A stretch of 64,000 nt of DNA, taken from NCBI GenBank assembly GCA_013407085.1, contig JACCGJ010015355.1, positions 1-64,000 on the forward strand, written 5' to 3'. Source of the stretch: Atriophallophorus winterbourni (taxonomy: Eukaryota > Platyhelminthes > Trematoda > Plagiorchiida > Microphallidae). Below the pieces are notes generated by a model. The model was not told where the DNA came from. It searched no databases and was given only the letters and a program-made list of their open reading frames with translations. Below, piece after piece: positions 24,530 through 36,600 of the stretch. The translations under genes were made by a program, and so were the position numbers. Every line of letters starts with the position of its first letter. Position 1 is the first letter of the stretch.

Positions 24530-26370
24530 TTATCAGAACTACAAATTGAATGCATAAAAGCCTAGATTAAAAAACGGAATTATTTCTAATAAAAGAGCAT
24601 TTAGCTTGATAAAAATCTCATTAATTACGAGATAGAAGAAGTAAATACAGGTGCAGTAAAGCAATGATTTTCGAATCACATCCACGTGGTTAACAAATTA
24701 ATAATAGGTCTTTAAGTGTGAAGTGTTTTAAATTCCTTCAACACGAGGCATACTATGTTGCGTGATTAGAAAAGTCTGCTAACAAGATTGATATCTTCCG
24801 CAGCCATGGCGTCCATAAAAGAACGCACAGGATCGTGTAGGGTTTCTGTTGTCAGAATCATTGATGTCCTTATTAGCAGAACCAAAAAAACGGTGGGTAT
24901 AATTATACACTCTGTGGCAATGTTAAGCCTGTGTGAGGTTACACGACACCCGGACACAGGAAATTTTCTCTGGGCTATTCTAGATGAAATCTTGCCAGAC
25001 AAATAGATATTTGTGATGCAGACTTTAGGCCAGAAATTTAACATTTTGTAATTTATTAGTCCTAGATCAACGGTTTAAGTTGTACCAATCCCGCTGTAAT
25101 GTGATACTACGATAAGCGATCAAACGAGCTCGTATATTTTAATATTATTAGCAAGCAATATATATCTACAACCTATATCCTCCATTAAATCATTCATATG
25201 ACTGAAAGGATAATAAGTTCATGAACAGAGCCGAGAAAATTCACACGTTACATCAATTCTTTTAAAAAGGGTGCTGCCCACATTGACATAGACATGACTA
25301 TCACTAAGGTCATCCATTATCTAAATCAACAGCATTCCAATTATTTTATGAGCGCTAAGAGCTTTCATAAAATGTATTGGTGGACTGGATCAATTACTTT
25401 GAAAATGTCAATGTAGAAGACATCACAACCATGTAACGTTTTGATCCAATCCTTCAAAATAATAAGATGGATAAATAGACGGGAACGATTTATCTGCGCC
25501 TATATGCACATATTTTAATTTTCAAGATTAACTTATATGCGCTCACACGAACTTATTCATTACCAGAACTAACATTACTGTGTGAAGGTTTGATGTATCG
25601 GAGCATATATTACTTCTTTTGACCTGAATTAATCGATCACACTTTCAATGAAAACTTATTATTTCTTCCACGTGGGCTGAAGTTAACTGAAATTCCAGCG
25701 GATAAACTGAAAGGACGGAACGTTTATTATTATTAGCGAGAAGTTATGCCGTTAATGTCATCAAGCTTGATGACTAATATCCTTTTGCCACAGTATCAAC
25801 TGAGTTCAGTGAGTGGAGATCTGACATCCCATTCCGGTGGCTATATTTAGCCCAATATAATTAGTAATGTCACTCGCGAATCGGACTGTTTAGTTATTTT
25901 AAAAGCTGCGAAGCATGGAATCATTATGCGATTGTGATGCACATCCACGGAGGCTAACATCAACAAATACTTATCACCACGGGAAACCACAAGACTAAGG
26001 TTTCAAATACGGAATACGCCACAATAACTATTCTCGTACCAGGCTTGTTTTTCACTCGTGTGAAACATGAGATTGTGGCGTTTGTGTGGGTATATATTAA
26101 TTGCTTTCATGGCATGAATACTTGGCTCTGACAGCGTAGTCGAAGGTGTCGTAGTAATTTCCATCTCAGCGGACTAGTATTAAATAGGAATTAAAAATGT
26201 TAGTAATCCTAAATGTCTACTCTATGAGAAAATCCAAATTTAGGTAGACCGCACCTTCCATATAAACGATTGTTAAGACGTTTTGGAAGCTCTGAATAGT
26301 GATTCAGATTTCGCAAGAAGTTGCTGTCGACAACCCTGTTGGATACAGCCACATATAATCACTACATTGC
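24530..26370. other. Non-coding DNA
   Basis: No recognised gene. 24766-25044 is open on both strands (92 codons on -, 72 on +) but neither peptide resembles a family I know; it may be part of an unrecognised repeat. Confidence 0.35.
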
Positions 26371-26379
26371 AAAGCCAGT

Positions 26380-29300
26380 ATTAATTGTGTGTGTGTTTAT
26401 GGAACAAAATAGCTGAAATAACTCATCTCAGCAATTAGTTTTCTACTAACATTATTGCTGTCACCGAGACACGGTTCCATGATCAGGTAAATGATTTTAA
26501 ACTGGCAATTCCCAACATGATGCTGTTTCGGTGAGACCGCTCTAGAACAGGCGGTGAAGTAGCTGTATTTTACCATGAGCGTCTTCACTGTAAAACTGTT
26601 TCTAATACACTGTTTGAGCTAAATAAAACCATATGGTGTAGTTTGCACATCGAATCGGGATAGAACTGTGTTCTAGATGTAATTTACCGCTCACCCGACT
26701 CATCTGTGCTGTTCGTACCCCATTCCCGCCTGAACTGTAGAAGGTATTTTTACTCTGTCTGTGTCTGTTTTACTTGGAACAGTTTACCTTCAACCGTTGC
26801 TCACGCCACTAGCTTGCATGACTTTAAAACGAAATTAGATGAATTTTTATTGCATTATTCGTTTCCAGAAAACTTATATACTGCTTAATCTGTGTTGTTA
26901 TATTGTTTATACACTAAAATTTCAATTTTTACCATCCTATGGTTGTTGTTAACCTTGTTGCTTTTTAGACCATTAAAAACCTTGATTTACCTTGAATCTG
27001 ATGACCACTACGAAATGTTGTTACAAATATTGCGTAAGGTCGGAAATCTGAGGGAAATCCAATTACTGAAAATGGATAATTCCAACCTTCCACAGCTTTA
27101 CACCAACTGATTGCACCCGCAGCAATCACTTGACTACAAATTCTGCGAGATGATTAATCTCATCCCCTTTCACAACCACGAAATACTTTCACTCAAAAGA
27201 GAGGCCTCGACCGATTTTCAATCCTACATTTGCTTCCAATATCGGAAGCAACAGCAGTTGAGCTGATGCAGCATCATAGTCCGCCGCTGCTAAGTGACCA
27301 CATGGTGTTGTTCTTCGAATTCGTGTGCCGCATTAGGAGGGCATCTAATGACGTCAAACTCATTAGAAGGGTTGATTACTTTGGCCTTCGAGAAGCACTC
27401 AATATGTTTGACAAGAGGCATCTCGATCTTACGAAAGCAGAATCTCGATGTTCCAGCCTTTCAAGATAAATCGGTATGAAAATAGACAAAATCATTTAGT
27501 TTCAAGCTCCACAGCCGCATGCAGAAGCGCATAGCTGTCCGAAATTTGGCATGGGCTAGATCCAGGACCACTCGAACAGACGTATAGTGAAACCATTTAC
27601 GAAATATTCGAAAGAAGGTGACATCCTTAATTCTGGAAGACAAGCAATATCTCCATTGGATGCTGATAGACCAGAAGCGAAAACATCATGAGATGATCTA
27701 TACGATGGTAAACAAGGCGACTAAGCTTAAACCAGGAGTTTTTTCTATTCCGTCAGCAGACGGATTGACAGATACTGTCGGGGATACAGCTGATTTAATG
27801 GCAAAATTTTATTCGCAAGTCCTTTTTCCAAAGGATGTGTCTCTGCAAACTCTTTTTTCAAGTTCAGTAGAGGTGAAAAGCTCAATTTATGTCGATGTGA
27901 ATCCTACGGTTGGGCCAAAGTACTTACGTAGGCTAAACGTTAACAAATCCTGGGGAAGGACGAAATAACGCCTTCTATTCTGAAGTCATGTGAGCTGGAG
28001 ATTTGGGGTTTTATTAAAAATACCAAATATGGCTAAATACTAGCTAACTGGAAAACTGAAGTTGTTGCACAATTTTGCAAACGTGGCAGTCGTTTGGATC
28101 CGGCCAATTAGCGCCCCGTGACTCTACTCCAGTGATTTCTAAAGTATTGGAACGCTTAGTTTGTTAAATTGTTATCAGGCACCTGGAGATCGATGAAATA
28201 ATTTCTAATACACAACATGGATTCAAAAATATAGTCATGCATCTCTAAATTGCTCACGACTTTAAACGATTGGACGCAAGCATTAGACGAAGGGATTTCC
28301 GTACTCGTCTGTTACTTAGATACATCTAAGGATTTCGATCGAGATGATCACTCATCAGTATTTAAGAAGCTACAGGATGTTAGTGTCACTGGAAATGTAC
28401 TAACATGTTTTGCAAGTTATCTGTCTGAACGCAAATTGAAAGTCACAATAGATGGCGAAATTTACCGTAGTATTAAAGCCACGAGCGGTGTCCAACAAAG
28501 TTCAGTCCTCCGTCCAATACCGTTCTTAATATTTATAAATGATCTACCGGAACTGGTACAATGTATGCTTATTCTTTTCGCCGATGATGTATTAAATTTT
28601 GAAGACCGTCAACTCCGTTGAGGATTGTCTATTTTTACAGGCCGATTTATATAAGATGGATCAGTGGTCAATTTAAAACAAGCTACCCTTCAACTCCAGC
28701 AAGTGTAAAATTTTGCAAGTTAGGAAATCGTTCGCATTCTCATACGTACTTGGCAGTCACACGTTTGAGTGAAATATGTCGTTATCAGAGTGTGTTGAAA
28801 TTTGAAAAAAGTCTGCAGTGCGAGTCCGTCTATAAGCGCGCATGCAGTGTACTCGGCTTACTCAGATGAAATTTCTGACGTTTCTAATACCACTCATTGT
28901 CAAAATTACTCAATCCATACATACATCCCGTTGTTGATTATACAGTACAAGATTGAACACCATGGATGGAAAATGATATCTCGCTCCTCGAAAGGATTTA
29001 TCATAAGGTTACCAAAATTGCATAATACACCCTTTGAGCAGCGACTGACTAGAAGTGGATTGCGCACCCTCGATCGCAGACGCATTCGAGCTGAACTAAT
29101 CTTGACATACTGAAAAATCCATACGAAGTCCCACCCAATCAGACACCTTTCCACTTTTACATAGTCCGTGTATGCTTTTTGTGGAAGAGCTTACCGACAG
29201 AAATTGTTCACTTATCAAACGGAATGATCAAATAAACGTTATGATCTTTTATGTTGAATAATACTGTGTTGTCACAAGTTTACTAAAATCACTTTGTGAT

Positions 29301-29520
29301 TTCTTCATGCGTACACAAATACCTGGATAAACAAATTACCAAAATGTACATTTCCGGATGAAATTTCCTCCTTTCATGTCACGATTTGCATTAATTTTAC
29401 TCCTCCTTTAAAGCACATGGACGCAAATATGAAAGTATGATTTGTTTAGCTTTTAACTGTATCACCTGTGGTATTGTACAACTTTGCTTTTTCACCAATA
29501 AAACTTGAATCTTAAAAAAG
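26380..29520 (+). mobile_element. CR1-like LINE, nearly full-length ORF2, decayed
   Basis: On + the order is: endonuclease N-terminus (IIAVTETRFHDQVN, DRSRTGG, AVFYHERL; 26440-26580), an inserted younger CR1 piece (26707-26995), endonuclease C-terminus (27010-27340, ending SDHMVLFFEF), linker (27618-27968), RT (28250-28621 with VCYLDTSKDFDRDDHSSVF, SGVQQSSVLRP, ILFADDV), thumb and C-terminus (RRIRAELILTY near 29100, then RVCFLWKSLPTEIVH). It ends after an A/T-rich 3' UTR near 29515. Stops and frameshifts are frequent. FADD is intact, but the usual GVPQG is GVQQS. Confidence 0.85.
26707..26995 (+). mobile_element. 5'-truncated CR1 insertion nested in another CR1
   Basis: Encodes only a CR1 C-terminus ([20 protein letters not shown]..., stop near 26886) plus 3' UTR, nearly identical in peptide to the end of the 41-43 kb copy. 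It interrupts the endonuclease frame of the host element. The 5-bp ATCTG at 26702-26706 recurs at 26996-27000 as a candidate target-site duplication. Bridging the two sides returns an open endonuclease frame (SPDSS joined to DDHYEMLLQ). Confidence 0.8.
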
Positions 29521-29764
29521 TGTAGTAACCATTTCTGGAAAGAATCGACACAAATATAATAATTGATTTATCTTCCGTATTCGTTAATTTACCCACGAGC
29601 GATCAACTCCAACGGAATGCTGCCAGTGCCTGAGGCCAAATGATTGTTGATATATTGAGTTTGTCAAATGAAGAGCCATTTGTTTTATTGTTGATAAAAT
29701 ACCAAGCAATTAAACACACTAGTCATTATTAAGGTTTGTTTTTCTTATTCTATAATGAAACTGT

Positions 29765-29880
29765 TTCAATCGCATGCGGATCCTGATACTACTGTCCCTA
29801 CCTGATGAGTGCTAACAGCACGAAACCGGTCGTGGGGTGTGTGTTTGATGGAGATGCATGCAAATTAGCTTTTTTGAAAC
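29765..29880 (+). repeat. Family A1 hammerhead repeat, best preserved unit
   Basis: Single unit with left flank gcatgcggatcctgat, ribozyme (29796-29837) and right flank gatggagatgcatgcaaatt. It lies about 400 bp upstream of the first receptor exon, in the same orientation. Confidence 0.8.
29796..29837 (+). ncRNA. Hammerhead ribozyme, type I, complete
   Basis: All parts are present. Stem I is CCCTAC (29796-29801) with GTGGGG (29832-29837), six pairs including one G-U. Core CTGATGA is at 29802-29808. Stem II is GTGC/GCAC around loop TAACA (29813-29817). GAAA is at 29822-29825. Stem III is ACCGGT, self-complementary and without loop, and the cleavage-site base C is at 29831. A loop-free three-pair stem III cannot close well in one molecule but gives six pairs between two copies, as known for dimer-active hammerheads of newt satellite DNA, Penelope-like elements and retrozymes. 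Activity here is inferred. Confidence 0.85.
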
Positions 29881-29940
29881 GTATTTAAATGAAATAGGAG
29901 CATTTTTACAAATAAGGATTCAGAACGCATGGTGAGCAAA

Positions 29941-30011
29941 TTTATTATTATTATTATTATTGTTATTATTATTATTATTAATATTGTTATTATTATTATT
30001 ATTATTATTAA
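29941..30011. repeat. (ATT)n microsatellite
   Basis: Long ATT/TTA run with a few interruptions (tgtt, aata). Confidence 0.97.
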
Positions 30012-30229
30012 TTTAAAAATGATTAGTATCGGCAAATCTCTATTTTTGAGCTCAGGACACATTATATATAAGATCACACAAATGATAGTCGAAATATTAC
30101 GTCATATTTATGCCTATAAATAGGAAAATTTTTTGCAGATATCGTTCTCTCGTATGCTCAAAGTTAATTGCAAATAATTGGCGTTTGATGAATTTGATGA
30201 TTAAATAGGACGTATTATCCACATTTCAG

Positions 30230-30295
30230 GGCAAAAATTAATGCAAATTTATAAATTTGCAATCGGATGAAAACATTCTTCAATGCTGAATTCAA
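30230..30295 (+). promoter_or_regulatory. Receptor 5' leader with chained upstream ORFs
   Basis: A good acceptor (ccacatttcag, AG at 30228-30229) precedes the receptor start by 66 nt; it could serve cis-splicing or spliced-leader addition. The leader has uORF1 at 30241-30270 (10 codons, TGA), uORF2 at 30267-30299 (11 codons including TGA), and an out-of-frame ATG at 30283 opening a 91-codon frame. The stop of uORF1 overlaps the start of uORF2, and the stop of uORF2 overlaps the receptor ATG, both as ATGA. An in-frame TGA at 30287 shows the receptor frame does not extend upstream within this exon. Confidence 0.55.
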
Positions 30296-30685
30296 ATGAA
30301 CCAGACCGAGGTTTCAACATTCCCGCTCTACGCGAAATCTATAATCGGAGTTTTGGCAACGTGCGTTTCTACTGCCACTCTGGGAGGAAACATTGTCGTC
30401 CTGATGGCGTTCTTTGTGGAATCCGCTTTGCGTATACCCAGCAATTATTTCATTGCTTCCTTGGCGGTGACCGATATGCTGATTGGTCTATTCTCAATGA
30501 ATTTGTTCATTATGTATCAGTTAATGGGCTATTGGCCATTAGGCCAAATTCTATGTGACATTTGGTTGTCATTAGATTTTTCGGCGTGTCTTACAAGCCA
30601 ATACACCGTGTTTCTAATAACAGTGGATCGATATTGTTCGGTGAAAATTCCTGTCAGCTACCGAAACTGGAGAACCATAATCAAG
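30296..30685 (+). CDS. Receptor exon 1: N-terminus to ICL2 (residues 1-130)
   Basis: Encodes a 14-residue tail, TM1, TM2, TM3 and DRY plus the start of ICL2 ([11 protein letters not shown]). It ends in phase 0 at AAG, followed by GTCAGT. The ORF runs on into the intron to about 30820 but loses similarity at once. An out-of-frame 91-codon ORF (30283-30558) overlaps it. Confidence 0.93.
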
Positions 30686-33600
30686 GTCAGTTTTCCAGTT
30701 GCTCGCATCTCCTGCACGTACTCATCATTATGTAGGTGTGAGTTTGAGCACAGTTGTTTAAATCTAGTCAATCACACCATATGTTTTAAATGGCATTTGA
30801 AAACAGATCAGAGTATATGACTTTTCGTTCATTCTGAATGATCGTGATGCGTGAAGATGAATTGCCCATGTTTTATTATATTACACGACTAGTTATTCAA
30901 GCTTTGCCTTTGTGCAGTCTGTCAGATCATAGAAAAAGTTGCTGTAAGTTTCAATCGCTCCAGACAATAGCTGGTTTTTGCCTTGAGTATAATGGAAAAA
31001 TTGTTGAATGTTACGTTTGATCATGTCAGATCAATGAATTCTCGTTCACATAAAACAAGGGAAAATATTTTAATAAGTAGAATGGTAGTCGAACAGAAAT
31101 TAATTAAGTTAAATTACTGTAAATTTGAAAAAACTATCCTGCTCAAGACTATTAAATATAAAGATTTGGTACCCAGTTTTGTATAATCATTCGATATACA
31201 AAACCATTTTGTACACCTCAGTACATTAAATAATGAAATGAGGGAACCATAAACGTTTACGTTGTGGAGATATGCGATAGATAATATATAAGCACCAATG
31301 ATAAATATTTTGTTTTAGTAGTAAGAATGCTAGATTCACAATGAGGAAATTAGATGTTGCTGTGACCGTTATAAGGTGATGAATGTGAAGAAGCTGACCT
31401 TTCTGAAAATCGTGAACGTAAATTTTACACGGAATCAGCCATTTTATAATATGTTCACAAGCTTGGAAACATAAGCAAATGTAAATGGTACAAATGAAAG
31501 TACGTTACAAGTTCCAAATTCTGCAGAGAATCCTGTTAGCTACCGAAAACATTAGATATGTTTAGAAATAATGTATGCTGCGATGCCCATGGCTAATACG
31601 CTTCAATTGTTCCAAATCTAAAACTTTCAATATAACTACATCTTCACTAAACATGGATACTGTTTCTTACCTTATCTAACAGAATGTACTTTTTGAATCC
31701 CGAACCTAATTTTAAAGAACTCCATAGAACAATAGACAACTTGGCCAAACCCAATGTTCGCAAAGTGATATCCCTAAGCTCAGGAATTAATATTTAGAAA
31801 GACTTTTATACAGCTATACAATATTTACCGCAAATCATCCGGTGTCCAGGCATGAAGTAGGTCTGGAACTGCTTTACCAATGTACAAATCTCTCAAAGCT
31901 TTCATGTGCCACTTTGTTACAAACGCCATTTGAAGCAGCTTGGTGCGAATCTATATTACGCCTACCCCGTAAAACGAAGAACTAGCGTGTTGCATTATTC
32001 TTTCTATGTAGTGTCATGCATAACGCAATTATCTACGAGAAAGGTTTGGGGTGATGCGAGTTTCTCAAACTAGGATTTTGAATAAACCAACTAGGGTCTG
32101 TAGAATCTGAAAATTGTGATCTTCTAAATTTCTATGTAAAATAATCTTTTTTCAAAGATTTAGGAAAATGAAATCGAGCTTTGGTTGTCTTTATTGTAAC
32201 TGTACTCTGGACTGATTCTCGTAAAAACTAAGTTCAATATTTCAGCCACATCTAAAGCATACGAATATTTTAAACATTTATTTGAAAATTTTGTCAGTTT
32301 AATAAAGACAAACGGATGCTGAATAGTCCTTAATAATTTGTGTCAATTAAAATATGTGATCGGTTTTATTCTTGAAATTACATTTAATTGAAATTTATGA
32401 CAATGGGAATTGGGTTATAAGAAATTAATTGGCAAACTATGGACCGTCGACAATTTGGTTTTTATATGTTTTATGGGATTGAAATTAACGGTAGGACAGC
32501 AAAATGTAATAAATATACTATGGAAAAAAAGAAATTTGATGATTCCGAAATAGTGCTTATGGTCAACTGCGGCTACAATAAATTTTGCTCAAAATAATTA
32601 TTCAGAATTAAACTTGTGGGAAACTGTCAACGAACGCATATAACTTTAAACTATAAATCGCCCCTAACTCTTTCCAATGTTGATCAAAAGGAATTCTTTG
32701 AACTCACATCAGCTCAGGAAATATCGAAAGTTTTATATAACCAAAAGTCTTTCTAATTGATTCGTCATCAATCTTCAAAATAACCAGCAACAAGCAGCGT
32801 CCAGATCCTCTTATAAACGGATGTGCGAACGCGATAAGGCACAGAACGAGTATTCGGGTGATCCGTATAGACTAAATTCGTGCAATTGCATCGTATTACA
32901 AATTACGTATGTGCCTTATTCTAAGTGACAGAATACAATACAAATTTATTCTAGTCACACATTTGTGAAGAAGTCCAAAGCATTGCACTGTCATGTCGAC
33001 AATCTAAGGTGTGTTAAAATTTAAATACCAATACTGGAATATTCTATTTAAGTTTATTACCCGTGTACTTCAAAGTAATTGAGTCTATTATAGCTCCTGC
33101 TTTGCGTACATATCATGAATGTAATGGCCTGAATGCTTAAGCATGAATTTAGGAAAGACTATTTTGTCAGACAAAATTTATGTCAGTTAAAGCAGCCTGG
33201 TATTAACTATTGGATAGCGGCATCACAGTTGACGTAATTTGTCCAGTGTTCAAAAATGTTTGATCGTTCTAATTACGAACTGTTATTGTAGAAACTCCTT
33301 GCTTACTGAGTAGATGAAAAACTCCAAGCATTGATAGATGGATGGTTACTTTCCAATAAGATGTACTTGCGAGTCAAAGTCATCCATATTAGTAGATTTA
33401 ACTGGCATGTGATGTCCCACAAAAATCGGTCCTTGGTCCTTGTTTCTGTTATATATAAATGACAGATGACACACAATGCTAAGCTTTGGTACAGGATAAA
33501 ATCCACAACCAACATACCGAAATGCAATGATATCTGGACAAGATTCGTGCTTGGTCCCAAAGAAATGCCGCCGAATACTGCGAAATATAGATTATTATCG

Positions 33601-36600
33601 CTCAACAGTCAATTCAATGGTGAATATTACATTGGTTTAACTGTTTTTCGACCTGTCCCTTTCGAAAACGTTTTGTGTGTGATTATTAAGTCAAACAAGA
33701 CGATTTTGACCAGCTGCCAACAAAGCGGAAAACATGTTGTGTCTCCTTAGAAGAGGTCTAGGTTAGTTTGACGGCAATATCAGTTGAATTATGATTTCAA
33801 CGTACCTTCGAATCCGTACATTTTATGGCGTATTAACTTTGGATTTCGGTTGAAAACTATTACAGAATCCACGGTGCCGAGTGACAAAACTACTACTTGA
33901 ACTTTCTAATCATTCATATGAGACGCACTTCGAAATTCTAAACCAGCATGGGCACCCTGTACACAGAACAAAAGGGGAAGCACACATTTTCCATTGAACA
34001 TACTTCACTAAGACAAGGCATCTATGCAGACATTTATTACCTATCTCTCATAACAGTCACCAATCTAAACTGCATCAGCATTCGAGCAAGTTTAACTGCC
34101 GCATTTTCTGTCCGCGCTAAAATATTGTGGAATAGTTTACCTACGCACAATATATTATCGAATATAGTTGAGGCTTTTGGAAAACCACACGTTCATGTAG
34201 CCATGAATATTATTTTGCGCTTGATAATTATCCTAAACAATGTAATGTGTTGCTCAAATCCTCCGAAATCGCCCTCCACTACCGGTTTCTGGCTGTTTGC
34301 CATCATCAGGTTGAGACAGTAAGATTAGGTTCAGTGAGCCTTGAAACAGTGGATAAATGGTAAACGAGGTTATACTTGAATGCCACTGTTGCATAGGGTT
34401 AGTACAACGAACCACGATGTTCAAACACAGAATCACATAGTGATTCGTGGTCAAGCACTCAAGGCGTTTATGGATGACCAATCTTTATGACAATTTTTAT
34501 CCTCCGACAGGGTTTACCGTTTTTATTTGTCCGGTAGAGCATACATTTTTACCCTCATAACATCTTTAAATAAATCAACGAATTAACACAAGTCATCTAA
34601 TGCAGCAAGAAATTTTTATGATGCGAAAGCGTTAAACTATTAATAATTCGTTCACGGACATCTTTTACTACATCAAGGTCATGGTGTTAACATGTGGTTA
34701 ACATGACTGGTTGAAACAATCTTAACAGATGATTGCTCGAAAATTCAATTGGGTCCAATATTCGTTGGACAGAGCAGAGTTAATATGTGGTTGAACTATC
34801 TCAAGACACTATTGGACGTCCCCAAAAACTTTCGTCGGTGATTTTTGAATAAGAATCTAAACAATTATTATGGTGAGTCTATTTACATAAAACACTCAAG
34901 TCTTGTCGTTTGATTTGTAACTCAGCCATGAAGAAATTTGGAAATGCAAACCGCTTTCGATGGGCAATGTAGAGACCGTTTTCTGCTATAACAGCGGGTA
35001 CGTTCAAGGTGTTATACTGCGAGCACATCAAACTCATCCTTGAGTATTGATTTTCAGCTGTCTAACCATTAACTACCGGAAAGTGCAATGCATTGGAGCG
35101 AGTGAAAATCCGTGCAACAAAATGGTTGTCAGTATTAAATTGTTGAGCTATGAAGAACGTCGAACGAACCTCCACTTGTTCCCGCTCGAGTATCCACGAA
35201 TCAGATATGATTTGCTGATGACCAAAGCGGATCTTGTTTGGGAAGTATAGCAACGAGCTGTCGATGTACTTTACGCTCACGATCATGATTTTGCACCAAG
35301 AGTAAGAAACAGAATTTGATCTGACTAACATAAAATATGAAATAAAAATCAACTTAACGTGCTCTTGCATAAGCTGGTTCGGTCGATATCGTTGTTGGCC
35401 CAGGCTTTATGTGAAATACCGAAAACGAAAACCTTCGTTCTCATCAGGCGTTTTGTTAACTGTTTCTTAAGTTTAAAAACATAGCTACTGGGTTGATTCA
35501 CTTACGTACACAATATTCTACCGGGCGCATTTCCTGAAACAATATGTATTTGCGAATTTTACTGTGTGACAGTGAATTGTCTATTCTCAATATGATGATG
35601 CCTTAGCGTGAGTGCCTAAAAACAGATAATAAATTAGCTCAACATGGGTTGGCTTACGATTTCTGATAATAAGTTCAAATTAGCTATCTACTTGACTCAA
35701 GTGAAGATGGCAACAGTTGAGCGATTTGAAGCTCATCCACTTCATTTGATGCATATCATGAGAGGTTTTATTAAGTATGTGTTACACTGGTTGCACGAAT
35801 CACGATGGATGTTTCAAACTAAATCAGCAACAGCTGTGCAAATTGCTATTAACGATCTATCGGGTATGAATTCATTGAGAAAGTTGATGTCAGATTTATG
35901 TGTAGTATAGTCATCAATCCGGGATTTAAAATTAACCTGCGAGGTAACAGAAGTCGACTCATGTTATCGTACACTGTAATGTAAAGATATCAACCCGTGG
36001 TTAGTTTCCCCGTGTATGTAGCGCCAGAAGTTCATCCAGTGATATACAACCCATTTATTTGGAACTTAGTATAACTTAAAAAGCTCATTTGCATGCATTT
36101 CCAGCACACACACATCACGAATACCTAAATTGTTGCGAAGCCGCCAACAAATCTATAAATTCAAATTCGAATATGCGAATTCATTCTGTATCACATTTCT
36201 AACTTGAGTCAACCTGAAATTACACAAAATGCATCCAATAACATGAAAAGAGATTCAAGAACCATTTTGGCTCAAACTTGGTTTTCGAACCAGGATGTGG
36301 ATAGCTGTGCATAAGGCAATGTAGTTCACTCATAAGTCTACCAAACAATCAAATCCTGAGGTCATGCATAGTCTGACAATTAAACAAACGACATCAAGGG
36401 CTGCTCGTAACACTCAATCAGACTCTCTAAATTGCTCTGTCACAAAATGAATAATCTAAATGAGCTCTAATCAAAAGTATTTCATATACAGACAAGATGG
36501 TTTGACAGATATTGATGCGAAATTAGCTCATGTTATGACATTTTATGCGCAATTGTTTTACAAAATGGTTATATCAACGCCGTTTGTTTGGGCTGAAAAC

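Noticed and set aside
24766..25044. 92-codon - strand ORF with a 72-codon + strand ORF overlapping it
   Set aside because: Neither peptide is recognisable, there is no splice partner, and both strands being open suggests chance or an unknown repeat.
29865..30123. ORFs of 64-70 codons on both strands rich in Ile/Asn
   Set aside because: They are translations of the ATT microsatellite at 29941-30011.
30283..30558. 91-codon + strand ORF overlapping receptor exon 1
   Set aside because: It is out of frame with the clear transmembrane coding sequence and has no domain. Kept only as an upstream-ATG observation.
35440..35470. ctcatcagg followed by ttttgttaactgtttc, hammerhead-like on the - strand
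   Set aside because: Neither the GAAA-ACCGGT block nor a pairing stem II is present.
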